64,000 nt of DNA from Prochilodus magdalenae (GCA_024036415.1 JAMWET010005499.1:362001-426000); one strand, 5' to 3'; shown: positions 1 to 11,048, numbered from the stretch's first letter. Made by a program: numbers and translations. The notes: generated from the sequence alone by a model not told the origin.

Positions 1-1138
1 TGAGGGGAGGCAGTAAAGTACTTGTTTAAGCTCTGTGAAATGGAAGGAAAATTTGCTATAATAAACTGTGATCTTGCACACTCTCTGCTTTTTTTAGAAA
101 GACTACTAGTGGTGGACTCTCTACAGCACTTGCCATCTTAAGGGGGCAATTAAAGCCCACTGCTGCTGCCTGACTGCCTCTCTCCCCCTCTCTCTCTCTC
201 TCTTTCTCTCTCAACACACCCATTCACACACATGTGGGGCACCTCATCTCTTCCTTTAAACTGTCCATATCATGGAAATCCAGTCTTCTCTGCTTATTGA
301 ATTAAAATATTTGCTGTACTTTGTAAATAAAAATAAAAGCCCTTTAATGAGTGATAGGGAGCGTTGTTAGTGTAGACATGCTGTATGATAACTACTAAAT
401 TAGAAGGTAAAATAATTTAACATTAGGCTTTTCCTGCATTTTAACTATTGTGGACTAAGTAGTCATGAGTATGTTTGCACTAATATGGGAACTGTGGGCT
501 GATGCCAATATGCCAGTGCTAATACAGAGACACAGAGAGTAACCCCACCTGGATTAGCAACACAAAGAGATGTGTTGCTTGTAGAGAGTTACAAATGTAA
601 TATTACAAGGAAAACTTACATATTTTAGCGCAGCAGCCAAACGCCATTCTGCTCTTTTAAAGCACAACAAATACATTATCAAATATCAGTTTGAAATTTT
701 ACATCCTTCCCTTTCTATTTTTAGGTGAACGTCTAGATTCTAAATAAAGACAAGGAGCAGAAAGTGGCCATTTAAATGAACTACCACTGTTTTGTCATAA
801 GTGGTTTTATGGGGGGTGAAAAATATAACACAAGAAATATATGGGCCTTTTAAATATAGACAGAACACACACCCACACCTCCCTTTCAGCTGTGCTGCTA
901 CTTGATCGATTTGATAGGATTTGATTATCTGGGACACTATGAAGAATAACCTAGGTGGTGGTAAAGGGTCCCTTGCTCATCCATTTCTCAAGCTCTCTTA
1001 GGCTCTGCTCCTTTCCAATGGCTCTGTCCATCCTTCAACACAGCGGCAGAACAAAAAAATAAAAATCCCTTAACGCCTTGAACTTCAGCCAGCCATCAAT
1101 CAAACCCCACAAACACAGAGAGGGCAGGCTCTACAGAG
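1..1138. other. non-coding stretch, no gene seen
   Basis: No supported exon. A pyrimidine tract, mostly CT dinucleotides, lies at 177-212. The longest open frame here (minus strand, 65 codons) has no recognisable domain and no convincing splice sites. Otherwise AT-rich unique sequence. Confidence 0.6.
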
Positions 1139-1196
1139 AGAGAAGGATGGCAGGAAGAAAAAGAAGAAGACGAAAAAGAAGAAGAAGAAAGCAGCC
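1139..1196 (+). repeat. GAA-rich purine tract
   Basis: Imperfect GAA/AAG trinucleotide run, purine-only for about 40 bases, bordered by GA-rich sequence. It is a simple-sequence tract with no coding meaning that I can support. Confidence 0.7.
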
Positions 1197-1469
1197 ACAG
1201 CCCCCTGGTCCACCATTCTAACCCCCCACCCATCCATATCTACAGAGGGGAAAGGGGAACAGTGGGCCGCTTAGAAGTCAGGTGCTAATGAGGGCTGTCC
1301 CTAAGGACCGAGAGAGGCCAGAGATTCAAACGCCCTGTCATCTTCCCCACTTCTCTTTTCATGTCCCTTCTCAAAGCATTGAGAGCGGCCGACCCCTTCC
1401 TTCACACCGCCACTCCTGTGCTGCTGAAGACTTGGGCCACTGACTCACCGCAGTCCTAGTTTCCCCCAT

Positions 1470-1680
1470 CTCCTCAGATGAGGAGCGCTTAATGAGATCG
1501 AAATTATCCACTTACTGCTAGTAACTGAAAGATCTAGGACCATCCGCTCCCAAGGGAGGCAGTGCTGCTTCCACACCACCAGCCCATGAGCTAATACATG
1601 TTTCTGAATTACATTAAAGCCCATCCCAATCAAAATGAGTGCTTTGCATTTCCCCATACATTTCAAGACTTCCTGTCCAT
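1470..1680. promoter_or_regulatory. possible conserved non-coding element
   Basis: High-complexity block with AT-core homeodomain-like words (CTTAATGAG, ATTACATTAAAG) in a mixed GC context and no simple repeats. This texture is typical of vertebrate developmental enhancers. Conservation is inferred, not measured. Confidence 0.22.
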
Positions 1681-1767
1681 GCTTTAGGAACTACATAAGT
1701 AATATAATTACTGCTACCTGTGAAGTGTTCTGTTGCCGCTCTCTCTTGTAATGGAGTGTCTTGCTTT

Positions 1768-1787
1768 AAAAAAAAAAAAAAAAAAAA
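1768..1787 (+). repeat. poly-A run of 20
   Basis: Twenty consecutive A residues. They could be a simple homopolymer or an old retroposon tail, but nothing upstream looks like a retroposed cDNA or SINE, and no target-site duplication was seen. Confidence 0.7.
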
Positions 1788-2170
1788 CTGGTGCTTGATT
1801 CATTGACAGCACAGCCTATTAGCATGCACTTATTAATTAATGATTCCGGAATATTTACCACGGCTGCATGGAGTTCGGCAGCATCCTCGTTAACATCCAT
1901 TTCCAGTGGTGTGAAAAAGCTTGGAGCGCTTTTTTCTTCCTTCTTATACGAAACGCTTTGGATTGCACATTAATGATCAAAGGGAACAATTTGAGATGAC
2001 TGCACACGGCGCTGGCCCAGCCAAAATTACGCATAATATTATTGTGCATTTTGAAACGAAGCTGAAACATTTATAAGGCTATCATGCATAATAAGGGCTC
2101 TGAAACGCAGGTCTCAAAGCCACTCCCTCAGCACATTTTTACGCAGAGGGAGAGTGGAGTCGGACCATGG
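1785..2170. promoter_or_regulatory. candidate developmental enhancer block
   Basis: Dense, non-repetitive sequence with a TALE-type TTGACAG at 1803-1809, a homeodomain-rich run TATTAATTAATGATT at 1831-1845, and a TCF/LEF-like ATCAAAGG near 1976-1983. CpG dinucleotides persist here, although most of the window is CpG-poor. The short open frames on both strands overlap one another and have no known domain, so regulatory use is the better reading. It is next to the poly-A run. No alignment was available, so constraint is an inference. Confidence 0.35.
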
Positions 2171-2199
2171 ACAATGAATCTTTTACCCGCATTTAGTGT

Positions 2200-2340
2200 G
2201 CAAAGAGGGAGGCTTTGCAGGTGTTGATTGCTGCCCATTATATGGCAATAAGACAAAACAAATCACACACTCGCCGTCTCGAGACCAGCAGGAAACCGTC
2301 CCTCACTGATTAAAGACATCCAGCTCATTATGAATGTTTG
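2200..2340. promoter_or_regulatory. possible conserved non-coding element
   Basis: Complex sequence continuing the texture of the block just upstream, with TGTTGATTG, CATTATATGGC (CArG-like) and CTCATTATGAATG words. It may be part of the same regulatory region. Weak support. Confidence 0.2.
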
Positions 2341-2344
2341 CGTT

Positions 2345-2913
2345 CCCTTACTTCCTTTATAGACAGTACGAGACAGCCAGTTAACGAGTAAATGGCGAAA
2401 GCCATCCATCCCTCCAACAGCTAAACGGTCCTTGGACTCAACCACCAAAAAACAAGATGAAGAGAAAGTGTCTAGTTTTCCGTACTGCTCTCTCTTCTCC
2501 GAGTCCCCCAATGCAACACCCCGCCTCTTCTTAGTCTCTCTGTTTGACCTATTGGCTGACGTATGGTAAGAAAGAGGAGAAGGAATGCAACATTCCAATG
2601 GGCTATTGTTCTTCCTCTTCCATATGGTGTTCTCTTTACTGCAGCGATAAATTCTGACACCAGTCCAAAAAAAAAAATAAATAGGCAAGGTCTGTTTGGA
2701 AACATCATCGGTTATCATGGGCTAAACTGCAAAAACATGGATCCAGAAACAATGCACCTTCTCTGGGAGGCTTTATGAATATGGCTGCATGGATGAGGAA
2801 TCCTTTATTTCCCTCTGCTAAAAAAAGGCTTTACCGCAGGCCTTAGGGCACAGATACAGTACGCTACAATTGTATGTACCAAAGTTCCTGCGGAGGCAAA
2901 GCTTATGAAAAGC
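2345..2913. other. non-coding, no gene seen
   Basis: A minus-strand open frame of 151 codons (2263-2718) reaches into this stretch, but it overlaps other frames on both strands, has no recognised domain and lacks paired splice signals. I treat it as chance. Nothing else is identifiable. Confidence 0.5.
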
Positions 2914-2946
2914 TTTTTCTTTTCTTTCTTTCTTTTTTTTTTTTTT
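2914..2946 (+). repeat. T/CTTT-rich tract
   Basis: Pyrimidine run of CTTT units ending in a homopolymer T stretch. Simple sequence. Confidence 0.7.
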
Positions 2947-3334
2947 AAGTACAATGGACCTTAAAGCAGGTCAATGCACAACAATGTGCCTGGCCCGGTC
3001 TACACAAAAAGTAGAGCAAATCGTGGAAATGCTGAAGTCTACGAGTTTTAATAGACACCTTCAGCACCGTAGAGGAGGATCCCATCAATGCTTTAAATCG
3101 CCATCGAGAGTGGCTGTCAAAAAGCACTGCGGTGACATTGTCAGCATTCACAGGAGCAAACAGTGTGGGGACACAAGTCAGCCGTTCCTCTACAGGAGAC
3201 CCCTGAATCATTTTGGAGGATTATATTCAGCGGCAACGTGAGGGAGGTTTATAGGGAAACACACCAGGAAGCTTGTGTGTGTGTGCACAAGGATAACACT
3301 AGCATTCTCTGTGCAGCTCCAGAACCGCGCATTT

Positions 3335-3660
3335 CAATCAGGGCCCCATTCAAAGGCCGACTTCATACCCAGCAGCCTTAAATAGCTCTGTGGATGCATC
3401 GACATAGGAATAAGACACAAATCTAGAGCTGATTTCACTTCTTCCTTCTGCTCCTGTTCCTTCAATCAGGGCTCCCATTCAAAGGCCGATTGTCATTCGC
3501 ATACATGTGTTACATGGGGTGGAACGAAATTGTGGCAAGCCAGTTTTACCCAAATAGCTCTGTAAAAATAAACATAAATACATAGGAATAAGACACAAAT
3601 CTAGAGAAGGTAGCAGCAGAGTGTAATTTCACTTCTTCCTTCTGCTCCTGTTCCTTCAGG
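3335..3660 (+). repeat. local direct duplication, two units
   Basis: Two tandem units share the same ordered blocks: CAATCAGGGC, CCATTCAAAGGCCGA, AAATAGCTCTGT, ATAGGAATAAGACACAAATC, then TTCACTTCTTCCTTCTGCTC and CTGTTCCTTCA. Unit 1 spans roughly 3335-3463 and unit 2 roughly 3464-3660. Unit 2 is longer because of extra sequence at about 3490-3540. The short blocks are nearly identical while the spacers differ, which suggests a moderately old tandem duplication. No coding frame spans it convincingly. Confidence 0.75.
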
Positions 3661-5080
3661 CATATCCCGCCTCCTGATCCCACCTCTGCTGCACTTTACA
3701 GGTCAATTGTTCACCTACCATAGAACCTTTCACCACATCACCAGTCATGGTCAACTTCTCATTCTTGTTTCTTCGCCAAGAGCAGAGTCCTCTAAAGACA
3801 TCTTCCGGCTGGGCAGGAGAGGACAATACTGCTGAGGCTCTATGAAGCAGTTGTGGGGGGATGGTGGGGGATTCAGATGAAGACATTATAACTTACAAGA
3901 GCAGTACTGCTGCAAGAATGCAAGGAAGAATGCTTGAGAGCTGCGAGGAGAGTAGAAGAGGGAGAAGTAAATCAAGAGAGGGGCCAGACCTGTCACAATC
4001 CTTTAACAAAGTTCTGACTTTATATTGAAAACATGCTCCCCCTCTTCTTCGTCCTGCTGTACAATGAGTATTAAAGACCTTCTACTGACACTCCAAAGCT
4101 AAAACCCCAGCTTGCCAAAGGGCCACTTTGATTAAGGTGACTTAATTGTGGGAGGACAAAGTAATGGACCGGTTCATCTAGTAGCTGGTATGTGTTTGGT
4201 CATAACCGTTACGCAACATAACGGAAAACATGCTAACCAAGTTCCGGACTTTAACTGGACCCTTTATTACCTCCTGCTATACAGTCTGTTACATCTGAAG
4301 TAGTCCACCTTCTTTCTGAGGCCGCAGACATAAATAAATCCACTGTGAAAACTAGACCCGTGCATGCACTGCCTCTCATACTACATGAGTGTACGTGATG
4401 CACGTATGCAACAAATGACTTGACTTACTATTCACAACCCCCATACTACCTTAAATGGTGCATCCAGGATCCTGTACATAAGCCAGAATGTAGCTACTGT
4501 TCCTTTTAAGGTGGGCTGAGAAATTCAAACCAAAAGCTGGCCAATATGAAATTGCTCAAAGGAAATGAACACTTGAGGCAACACCGTTTTTGCCCATTAG
4601 ACCATTGTGAGTGATTCCAGATCTACATACACATTGTAATATATAACATATACCCTGTGATATATAACGCAATTGTCAAAAATATTAATTGCACGCTGAT
4701 ATAATGTATGAATATAGTCACTAGTATCATCAGAATATCAGAATATGCCCTAAATGTGTCACAGTATAATAGCCTTAACTTTGACATCAGTCATCTGGCA
4801 CCTCCACACCAGTAAGTAAACATGGAGGCCTTCTGGCTAAAGACCACCTGCGAGGAATATTTAATTGACAACGGTGTTGTTCTACAACTCAAAATGGTGC
4901 CTGGTAGACAGAAGGACAGGGAATAAAGGCTCGCCCGGTTGCCTTTCAATTATGTCTGAGCCTCTTCCTCTCTGTTTTCTTAATTGGGTTGCAGGCGAAG
5001 GCACCCACCTGTCTGCCTGCATCCGTTTTCGCTGGCCTGACTCAGTGCTGTATACGGATTGCAGGTGCAACAGCAGCGAG
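3661..5080. other. non-coding, no gene seen
   Basis: Unique, mostly AT-rich sequence. Around 4448-4560 there is a TACCTTAAATGGTGC word and flanking sequence resembling the arm of a repeat seen again near 37.9 kb, possibly a worn copy. No exon signals worth reporting. Confidence 0.5.
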
Positions 5081-5120
5081 ATATAGAGAGAGAGAAAGAA
5101 AGAATGCAAGAGAGAGAGCA
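5081..5120 (+). repeat. GA microsatellite
   Basis: Imperfect GA dinucleotide repeat with AAAG interruptions, about 40 bases. The GA run keeps frames open on both strands nearby, which explains the overlapping short open frames of 4.9-5.4 kb. Confidence 0.75.
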
Positions 5121-5519
5121 GAAGATGCATGCATGTGTGTTTCGTATCCAGTCAAACTATTCTTAGAATACCTGTGGTCTGCATTCACATGCACTGGTTC
5201 TATCCAAACACCTCCTTTTGCAGTTCTGCCTTTTTTTTTTTTTTTTAGCTGTGTAGTTTCAGAGAAAGCACATTTGTGTGGGCCAGTACAAGGGTAACCT
5301 AAGCTCACAGATAGCCATCTCCAAACAAAAGCAGGGTTGGAACTCAATGCTCCAAACCTCAAATCCTCTGAATATTCACCAGACCTCCGGAAGCAGCCAT
5401 GCACTTATTACATGCACAGTCTGCACCAATTATGTCAATAGGGTTCCTGTTATTGTTACTTTTAGACTCTCCTTGCTCCGTATTAATCAGTCAACTTCAC
5501 TGTAGCTATAAACCTGAGT

Positions 5520-5930
5520 GAACTCGGGTGAGTCATTAAGTGTCGATCGTTAATTACTCCAGTGGCGTCTGTTTTCTGTGGGGCACCGCCATCGCGTACC
5601 TAAACTTATCTTAATTTGAAATCACTCAGGTGAAATCGCCCCTACAAAGTAGCCGATAATTATGATTTAATTCCTTTCTAGCGTTCCAGTGCTCGCCCCT
5701 GGCCTCTATTAATTGAATGGGTTCCATTGTGAAATTATCATTCCTAAAATGATCCCGGCTTTTTGCCTGCAAGGGGAGTAAGATACTGCTCAAGTCCATC
5801 TCACCGTGCAAGCTGCTAAACTTTATCACGAGCTTAATAAGATGCACGGCTTTCCAAAGACAAATGTTTCTCTCTGTGTCTCCGGTGCATCCAGGCAGGT
5901 CACATACAGACACTTAACCACTGCCGGTGC
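5520..5930. promoter_or_regulatory. candidate developmental enhancer block
   Basis: About 400 bases of complex sequence with repeated homeodomain-core words: TAATTA at 5551-5556, GATAATTATGATTTAATT at 5655-5672, and CTATTAATTGAATGG at about 5706-5720. Retained CpGs (GTCGATCG, ATCGCG) stand out in a CpG-poor setting. There are no simple repeats and no transposon signature. The overlapping minus-strand frames (95 and 62 codons) have no domain. Reading it as a conserved regulatory element is inference. Confidence 0.38.
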
Positions 5931-7179
5931 TGTAAATTGCAGAGCTCCGAGTGAGTCCTGAGCTTGTCCTGCTCTGGTGAACAAGCACTTGGACATGTTG
6001 TTACAAACAAGCAACAGGACAAGACACTCTTAGAATTTAAGAGGCCAGAATGTCTCATAGAGAAAGTCGCTTGTGAGGGAGATTGGAGGCAGGTTTCTGA
6101 AACCATGTTTTTTTTTTTTTGTGGGAACACCATGCAGACAGGGACCGGGTCGGAATCAAACAGCTTTTTGCTTTCTCTGTCCAAGAAGTACATACCGAAA
6201 ATACCCACTGTTATGATGCATCTGCTTTCATACGATAAGCTGTAGAGAGCTAGGGAGAATAGCAGAGCAGGGCCGACAGTGCCGCTCCAGTGGAAGTGGA
6301 AGGGCCTGGAGGGTGGAACAAGCTCAGCAATGCCCCACAGAAAGGACAAAAGTCCTTGACTTTATCCATGCACCCACGGAAGCCACTCTAGCACACTTTA
6401 TTTTGGTTACAAGAGATTAATACCACTAATCTGCTTTCGGTGCTTAGCTGGATAAATGAATGCAGGCTTGTGAGGGCTGAATGACTCTGTTTGCCATTTT
6501 TCTCTCTCTTTTGCTCCCTCTCTCGTTTTCTCTCTTTCTGTCATTGCCCAGGGCCGCTCACTACAATTGACCATCATTCTCCACAGCTCAAAAGGTGCTG
6601 AAGGACAAATCAACTTGCACAGCAATCCTTATGCTAATGTTGTGTATACGCCAAGCGGAGCTCTGCAGCACTAGGAATTAGAAGATGTTATCCGGACAGA
6701 CTTGAACCGTTTGACACATCATACATCTTTACGCTCACTATCAGCCTGATCACAGTATTCAGACTGCCAAGCAAGATATTGAGAATAAAGATTTAAAAAA
6801 TTAGGATCAAAAGATTCAAGCAACCCCCCTCCTTCCTCCATCCACACACACCCACTCAGGAGAGCCAGCAGAGCTCTCGCACTCTAGCCCCTCCACTCCC
6901 ACACACATGATAAGACAACCCGAGTTGTCTTTATAGAGCCGGCATATCATTTCTCGTCTCAGAAGCGGGCTCTTTCTTCTTCTCTCATAAAGCCGAGTCC
7001 TGCAGCCAGCCCGCAGGCAATAATGACACTCGCCACACGCTCTCCTCCCACACATTTGATCCAGTGCTTGATCTGCTCTCCGAGAAAATCCAACACACAC
7101 ACACACAGCTTTCACTTTTGTTATCTTAAGACCTCTAACACATCCTCATATGTGGTGTGCTCCAAATATCGACAGAACT
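5931..7179. other. non-coding, two weak element-like patches
   Basis: Mostly unremarkable sequence with a 12-T run near 6109-6120. Two patches, about 6640-6770 and 6905-7030, have the high-complexity, CpG-retaining look of regulatory DNA, but I see no motif cluster strong enough to call. A 149-codon minus frame (5900-6349) has no recognisable domain. Confidence 0.4.
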
Positions 7180-7350
7180 GACGCAGTGGAAATCTCTGAT
7201 CTCCGAAGACAGTAATTAGCCTACAACATGGACCTCGAGTCCTGATTCATCTTTGGCTGCGAGTCGAGTGATAAGACCACCCAGATTTAATTAGGTGTGG
7301 CAGTAATACTGGATCACGTGTTTATGATTTTTAGGCGGCAGTCGCGGATC
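7180..7350. promoter_or_regulatory. candidate enhancer with GLI, homeodomain and T-box motifs
   Basis: A compact cluster: GATAAG at 7270-7275 overlaps a perfect GLI consensus GACCACCCA at 7275-7283, followed by TTAATTAG at 7287-7294, an overlapping T-box-like AGGTGTGG at 7293-7300, and a CACGTG E-box at 7315-7320. An additional GTAATTAG lies near 7212. Such tight packing of unrelated factor motifs is typical of Hedgehog-responsive developmental enhancers. The motifs are seen directly; function is inferred. Confidence 0.4.
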
Positions 7351-8339
7351 CTAAAGGGGTTCCTCTCTAGGAGCTTTCATTTTGGGGTCGGTCACATGAA
7401 CAGAGAGCATGACTACGGCTTTGTCTGTGATGTGCCGAAGGTAGGAGGATGTACCCTGCATGATTAAAAAGAACAACATCCAACTATTTCCATTCCCTCA
7501 CCTCCTAAAAAAATAAGCCTATGTGTACAGAGCACCCTGCCTAATGATGCACTCGAAGAGCGAGTGCCATTATTTCACTACATGCTCACTGCCATCTGTA
7601 CCAGGGACATCAAACGCACCCCCCCCCTCCGTGCCAAAGTTCTTTAATCTTTCTGTACAAGCCCTTTTTCCAGAGCTGAGGCAAAGAATCTTAAGATCCA
7701 CCACTGCAGCGAGAGCGTTAGAAGGGCCCACTTCCGAGGGCTTTTTTAATCATTACAAGGTACTTCACAGATACGTTTGCTTTAGAAAGCAGTTTGACAA
7801 CAAGTGCTAGGACCCAGCTGAACAAAGCTTGGTTAAGGTCCAAGGAGAGACAGAGAGCTGAACAAATATATTCAGCCTCATTCACACAGCGCAGGGGTCC
7901 CTCTAAAGACTGAGGCCACCAGAAACGACAAGAACAAACAGCATTCACATAAACACAAACGTAAGCAATGGCAGAGCAAGACTTACATGCTATAGTGGAA
8001 TAAAACTGTCATAGACCATTATTTTCACATCATGTACAAATACATGGTTCTGCCACATGATATGAATATGAACTCATGCTAAGGTCAGCAAGCCAAACTT
8101 GTTGTTATACCTACAGCATTTCAATACAATTCTAATATAGATATGTCCATAAGACTCAAGTGAATGTTCAAAACTAACATACACACAGCATCTCATGGGC
8201 ACTGATGTCAGTACTGAACACTCAGTAGCACTTTATTTTACAGTATAGTAGTAGTAAAAAAAAATTCTCATTAGAAAAACAAATTCTCATCTTGTGTGTC
8301 TGAGGTGGTAGTAACTAATAAATTATAGATTCATAGATT
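7351..8339. other. non-coding, no gene seen
   Basis: Unique sequence. A C run of about nine lies near 7619-7627. A 95-codon plus frame (7523-7810) has no domain or splice context. Confidence 0.5.
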
Positions 8340-8560
8340 CAGAAGAGGTGGTACAGTCCAGTGAATGTTTGGGCGTGTCAAAGACCATAGTGTGATGGAA
8401 GTAGCTGAATCTGGAGGTGTATTGAAACGTACAATCATACAGATCTTCCAGCAGTGGCTAAAATCCCAGTCTACAGGCCTCTCCTCAGAATTGTGCCTGG
8501 GAAGACACCCACCAAATCTGGCCTTGGAATTCATCCAGAAACTTGTCCAGTCCAGGAGGT
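8340..8560 (+). pseudogene. Tc1-like transposase N-terminal HTH fossil
   Basis: The plus-strand frame from 8365 reads as a degenerate paired-type helix-turn-helix of a Tc1/mariner transposase: a VMEVAESGGVLKRTI segment, then the hallmark QQWLK segment, then a basic GRHPPNL segment corresponding to the GRPR-type hook between the two HTH domains. The catalytic region does not follow: the next identifiable feature is a SINE. This is the first ~65 codons of an inactivated element. Assignment rests on the order of motifs, not on an alignment. Confidence 0.55.
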
Positions 8561-8713
8561 ATTCAACACAATTAGATACATTTGAGTCACAGGTGACTCA
8601 TTTTTGGTCTGGTGAGTTTACCTATTGTTGCATTAGTAAGTTTGTTAGAAGTGTCGTACTAAGAAGTAAACTGGTTCATACTTTGCATACAGCTTAAATA
8701 ACTGTATGTTTGA

Positions 8714-8940
8714 GCTGGCTGGTTGTGGCACAGTGGATAACATCACTGCCCCCTAGGATGCTACAGTCTCCATGTGGGAGACTGGGGTTCAATTCCTGGT
8801 CTGGGTGACTAGGGTGTGCTACACCAATAAGAGTCCTTGGGCAAGACTCCTAACACTACATTGGCCTACCTGTAATATGATTAACCTTGTAAGTCGCTCT
8901 GGATAAGAGCGTCAGCTAAATGCCGTTAATATTAATGTAA
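8714..8940 (+). mobile_element. tRNA-derived SINE
   Basis: The head has a perfect polymerase III A box TGGCACAGTGG (8726-8736) and B box GGTTCAATTCC (8786-8796), 49 bases apart, which is tRNA-like spacing. The tail carries GTCGCTCTGGATAAGAGCG followed by TCAGCTAAATGCCGTTAA and a short ATTAATGTAA end. That 3' module is widespread in fish SINEs of the HE1/V-SINE type. The copy is about 227 bp and fairly complete, so the promoter could still be legible. No clear target-site duplication was found. Confidence 0.85.
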
Positions 8941-10119
8941 TCACACTATAAGACACATAATAATGGCAAGTCCTACCAAACATCCTTCAGGAAATACCCG
9001 CCTATGTGAAAGAGAAATTCAGATAACAGTTACACTTGACAAAAATTGCAGGGTACCCATCAGTAAGTACCTTTATCCAGTACAGTAGTCTCTGTAATAT
9101 TACAGTAACAGGACTGTAAAATTAAGTGTTATTTTCACAGCAGATATTGTTTTTTCAAACTGTTCTCTGTAGGATTGTACTGAATTGTTTGGGACTGTTC
9201 TCAGCTGTACTCGTTAGTTTGTTAATAATAGCTGGTCTAGTTTAAACATTTGTTTCTCTGCGGTGGCATTTGCACCTAGTTGGGTTATTCACTGTTTTGC
9301 AGATATTCTGTATTTAGCGATTCTTGTCTTGGGCAACTTAGACACCACTCATCATTGCCATGCTTTAACCCTGATAAGATACATTAGGTATGGTGTATGT
9401 ACCTGGTAGTATACCTGGCTAGTTTCTTCATATGATGACAAAAAAGAGAACTACACAGTTACTGTGAAATTAGGCCATGTACAGTCCTGTTTCCATCATA
9501 TTACAAAGGGCCAATATGTAACTAGGAACATGTCTGGTAAATTTCTGCATATGACAGCTAAGAAAAAAGGGAATTATTGTGTAACAATTATGTAAAACTT
9601 TACCCTCTATTTTACAGTCATATTACCTCAAATTATTATTACTGTGCTGGAATCACTGCACTCTTATTTGGTACTTCAGTCAGATATGCATGTATTTACT
9701 GAAACGCTCACTTGCTAAAAGGTTCAATTACTCTGTACTTACATACATACTTTCTGTAGGTGCTACATATTTATCATTAATTCATTAGTTACTTAATTAG
9801 CTGAACAAAAAATACAAATATGTACCAGAAAATGACATGTATTTATGTATTTATGTACTATCGTACTTACCGTGCCTTAAACTAAAGAGTTACCGAGCAT
9901 TCCTTCCACATGCATACGATTTTCTTTCCTCATTTTTATGCTGTTGAAAGACCACCATACCAGTCACGTCAATAGAACGATTCCAAACCTCTTGCTGTGT
10001 GATATTGGGTCAGCCTTTCTGATGGAGGACACACAAGAGTCACGCTGACTGTGAATGTACCACTGCAACACGTATATAGCTGGACCCCATTACACATGCT
10101 GTGACAAGTCATTTGTTGT
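8941..10119. other. AT-rich non-coding with a degenerate duplication
   Basis: No exon supported. Two segments around 9405-9505 and 9525-9630 share the ordered words CTGGTA, ATTTCTGCATATGA or its variants, a poly-A patch, and TACAGTCATATTAC or variants. This suggests a worn internal duplication, perhaps within an old repeat. Several GTAC-rich words recur at 9050-9130 and 9700-9900. Confidence 0.45.
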
Positions 10120-10390
10120 GCTTAATAATTCATAAAGGAATGTTAGCAGCTCGCTTAGATGCACATGTAGTCATGGGGCTGCCGTATTGACAGCATAAAA
10201 TTTTAATGCGCCTATGCTGGAAGAACAAAGGATTAGGTGATTAAAGCTCTGGCAAAGAGACCATTTGGAATGATCTGGAATTTGTCTTTAGATGAACAAA
10301 TGTATTGTGTTTTAATTTTTGGCGAGTGCATTATGCACATGGAATCTCAGAGCAAGCTATGCTCACAAAAATGGAACAGCACATGTAACA
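10120..10390. promoter_or_regulatory. candidate enhancer block
   Basis: Complex sequence with a SOX-type AACAAAGG at 10224-10231, AGGTGATTAAAGC, TGGAATGATCTGG, and a palindromic octamer-like TGCATTATGCAC at 10327-10338. It lacks repeats and contrasts with the AT-rich, low-information DNA on its left. Regulatory role inferred from motif density only. Confidence 0.35.
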
Positions 10391-10601
10391 CTCGGTAAAT
10401 GAATGAAAACCTGATGGTTTAGATTACTTCTTTTATTAAGAGATAAGAGAGTAGCACCTAAAACCATCTACACTGCGCCGATAAATCCAAAAAAGGTCAC
10501 ACCAATGCACCAAGCCCAAGTACCATACAGGTCCAAAGTAGATGTATGTACCTCCATCATCTAATCTGTAGTACACAAACTACTCAGCTGGCTCAGATAG
10601 A

Positions 10602-11048
10602 AATCAATCAATCAATCAATGTTTATTTGTATAGCGCTTTTTACAACCAACGTTGTCTTAAAGCAGCTTCACAGAAAAATAGTTTGTTATATGTAAGAAA
10701 AGGAAAGAAAAAAACACAAAGTTAATATACAGACATTTGAGGGTCGGGGGGTGGGGAAAAACCGGGTTCAAGCCCCCCTTGAGCAAGCCAGAGGCAACAA
10801 TGGTGAGGAAAAACTCCTGTGAGTAAGGAAGAAACCTCGAGAGGAACCAGGCTCAAGGGCGAAACCCAACCTCCTTAGGTCAAACCCGGATGAGACGAGA
10901 GAGACAGAACTAACATAGAAGAACATCTAATAGATCCAGTCTGATTAGTCCAGGAGGGAGTAACTGCAAGATAGAGCCGACCCATAGATAGAGTTCATCA
11001 GAGCCAGACACTGGTCAGTGTAAAGGTTATGGTCACGCCAGGCGAAAA
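10602..11048 (-). mobile_element. common fish interspersed repeat (AATC-tailed)
   Basis: Starts with an ATCA/AATC microsatellite (10602-10620), then TTTATTTGTATAGCGCTTTT, CAACGTTGTCTTAAAGCAGC and TTCACAGAAAAAT. Further on come GAGCAAGCCAGAGGCAACA, GAGGAAAAACTCC and AACCTCGAGAGGAACCAGGC. This series is familiar from many teleost genomes. The terminal tetranucleotide repeat suggests that it is the 3' tail of an element lying on the minus strand; strand and class are inferred. It contains no intact coding frame. Confidence 0.75.

Noticed and set aside
2263..2718. 151-codon minus-strand frame
   Set aside because: No domain, overlapped by other frames, and no initiation or splice context that distinguishes it from chance.
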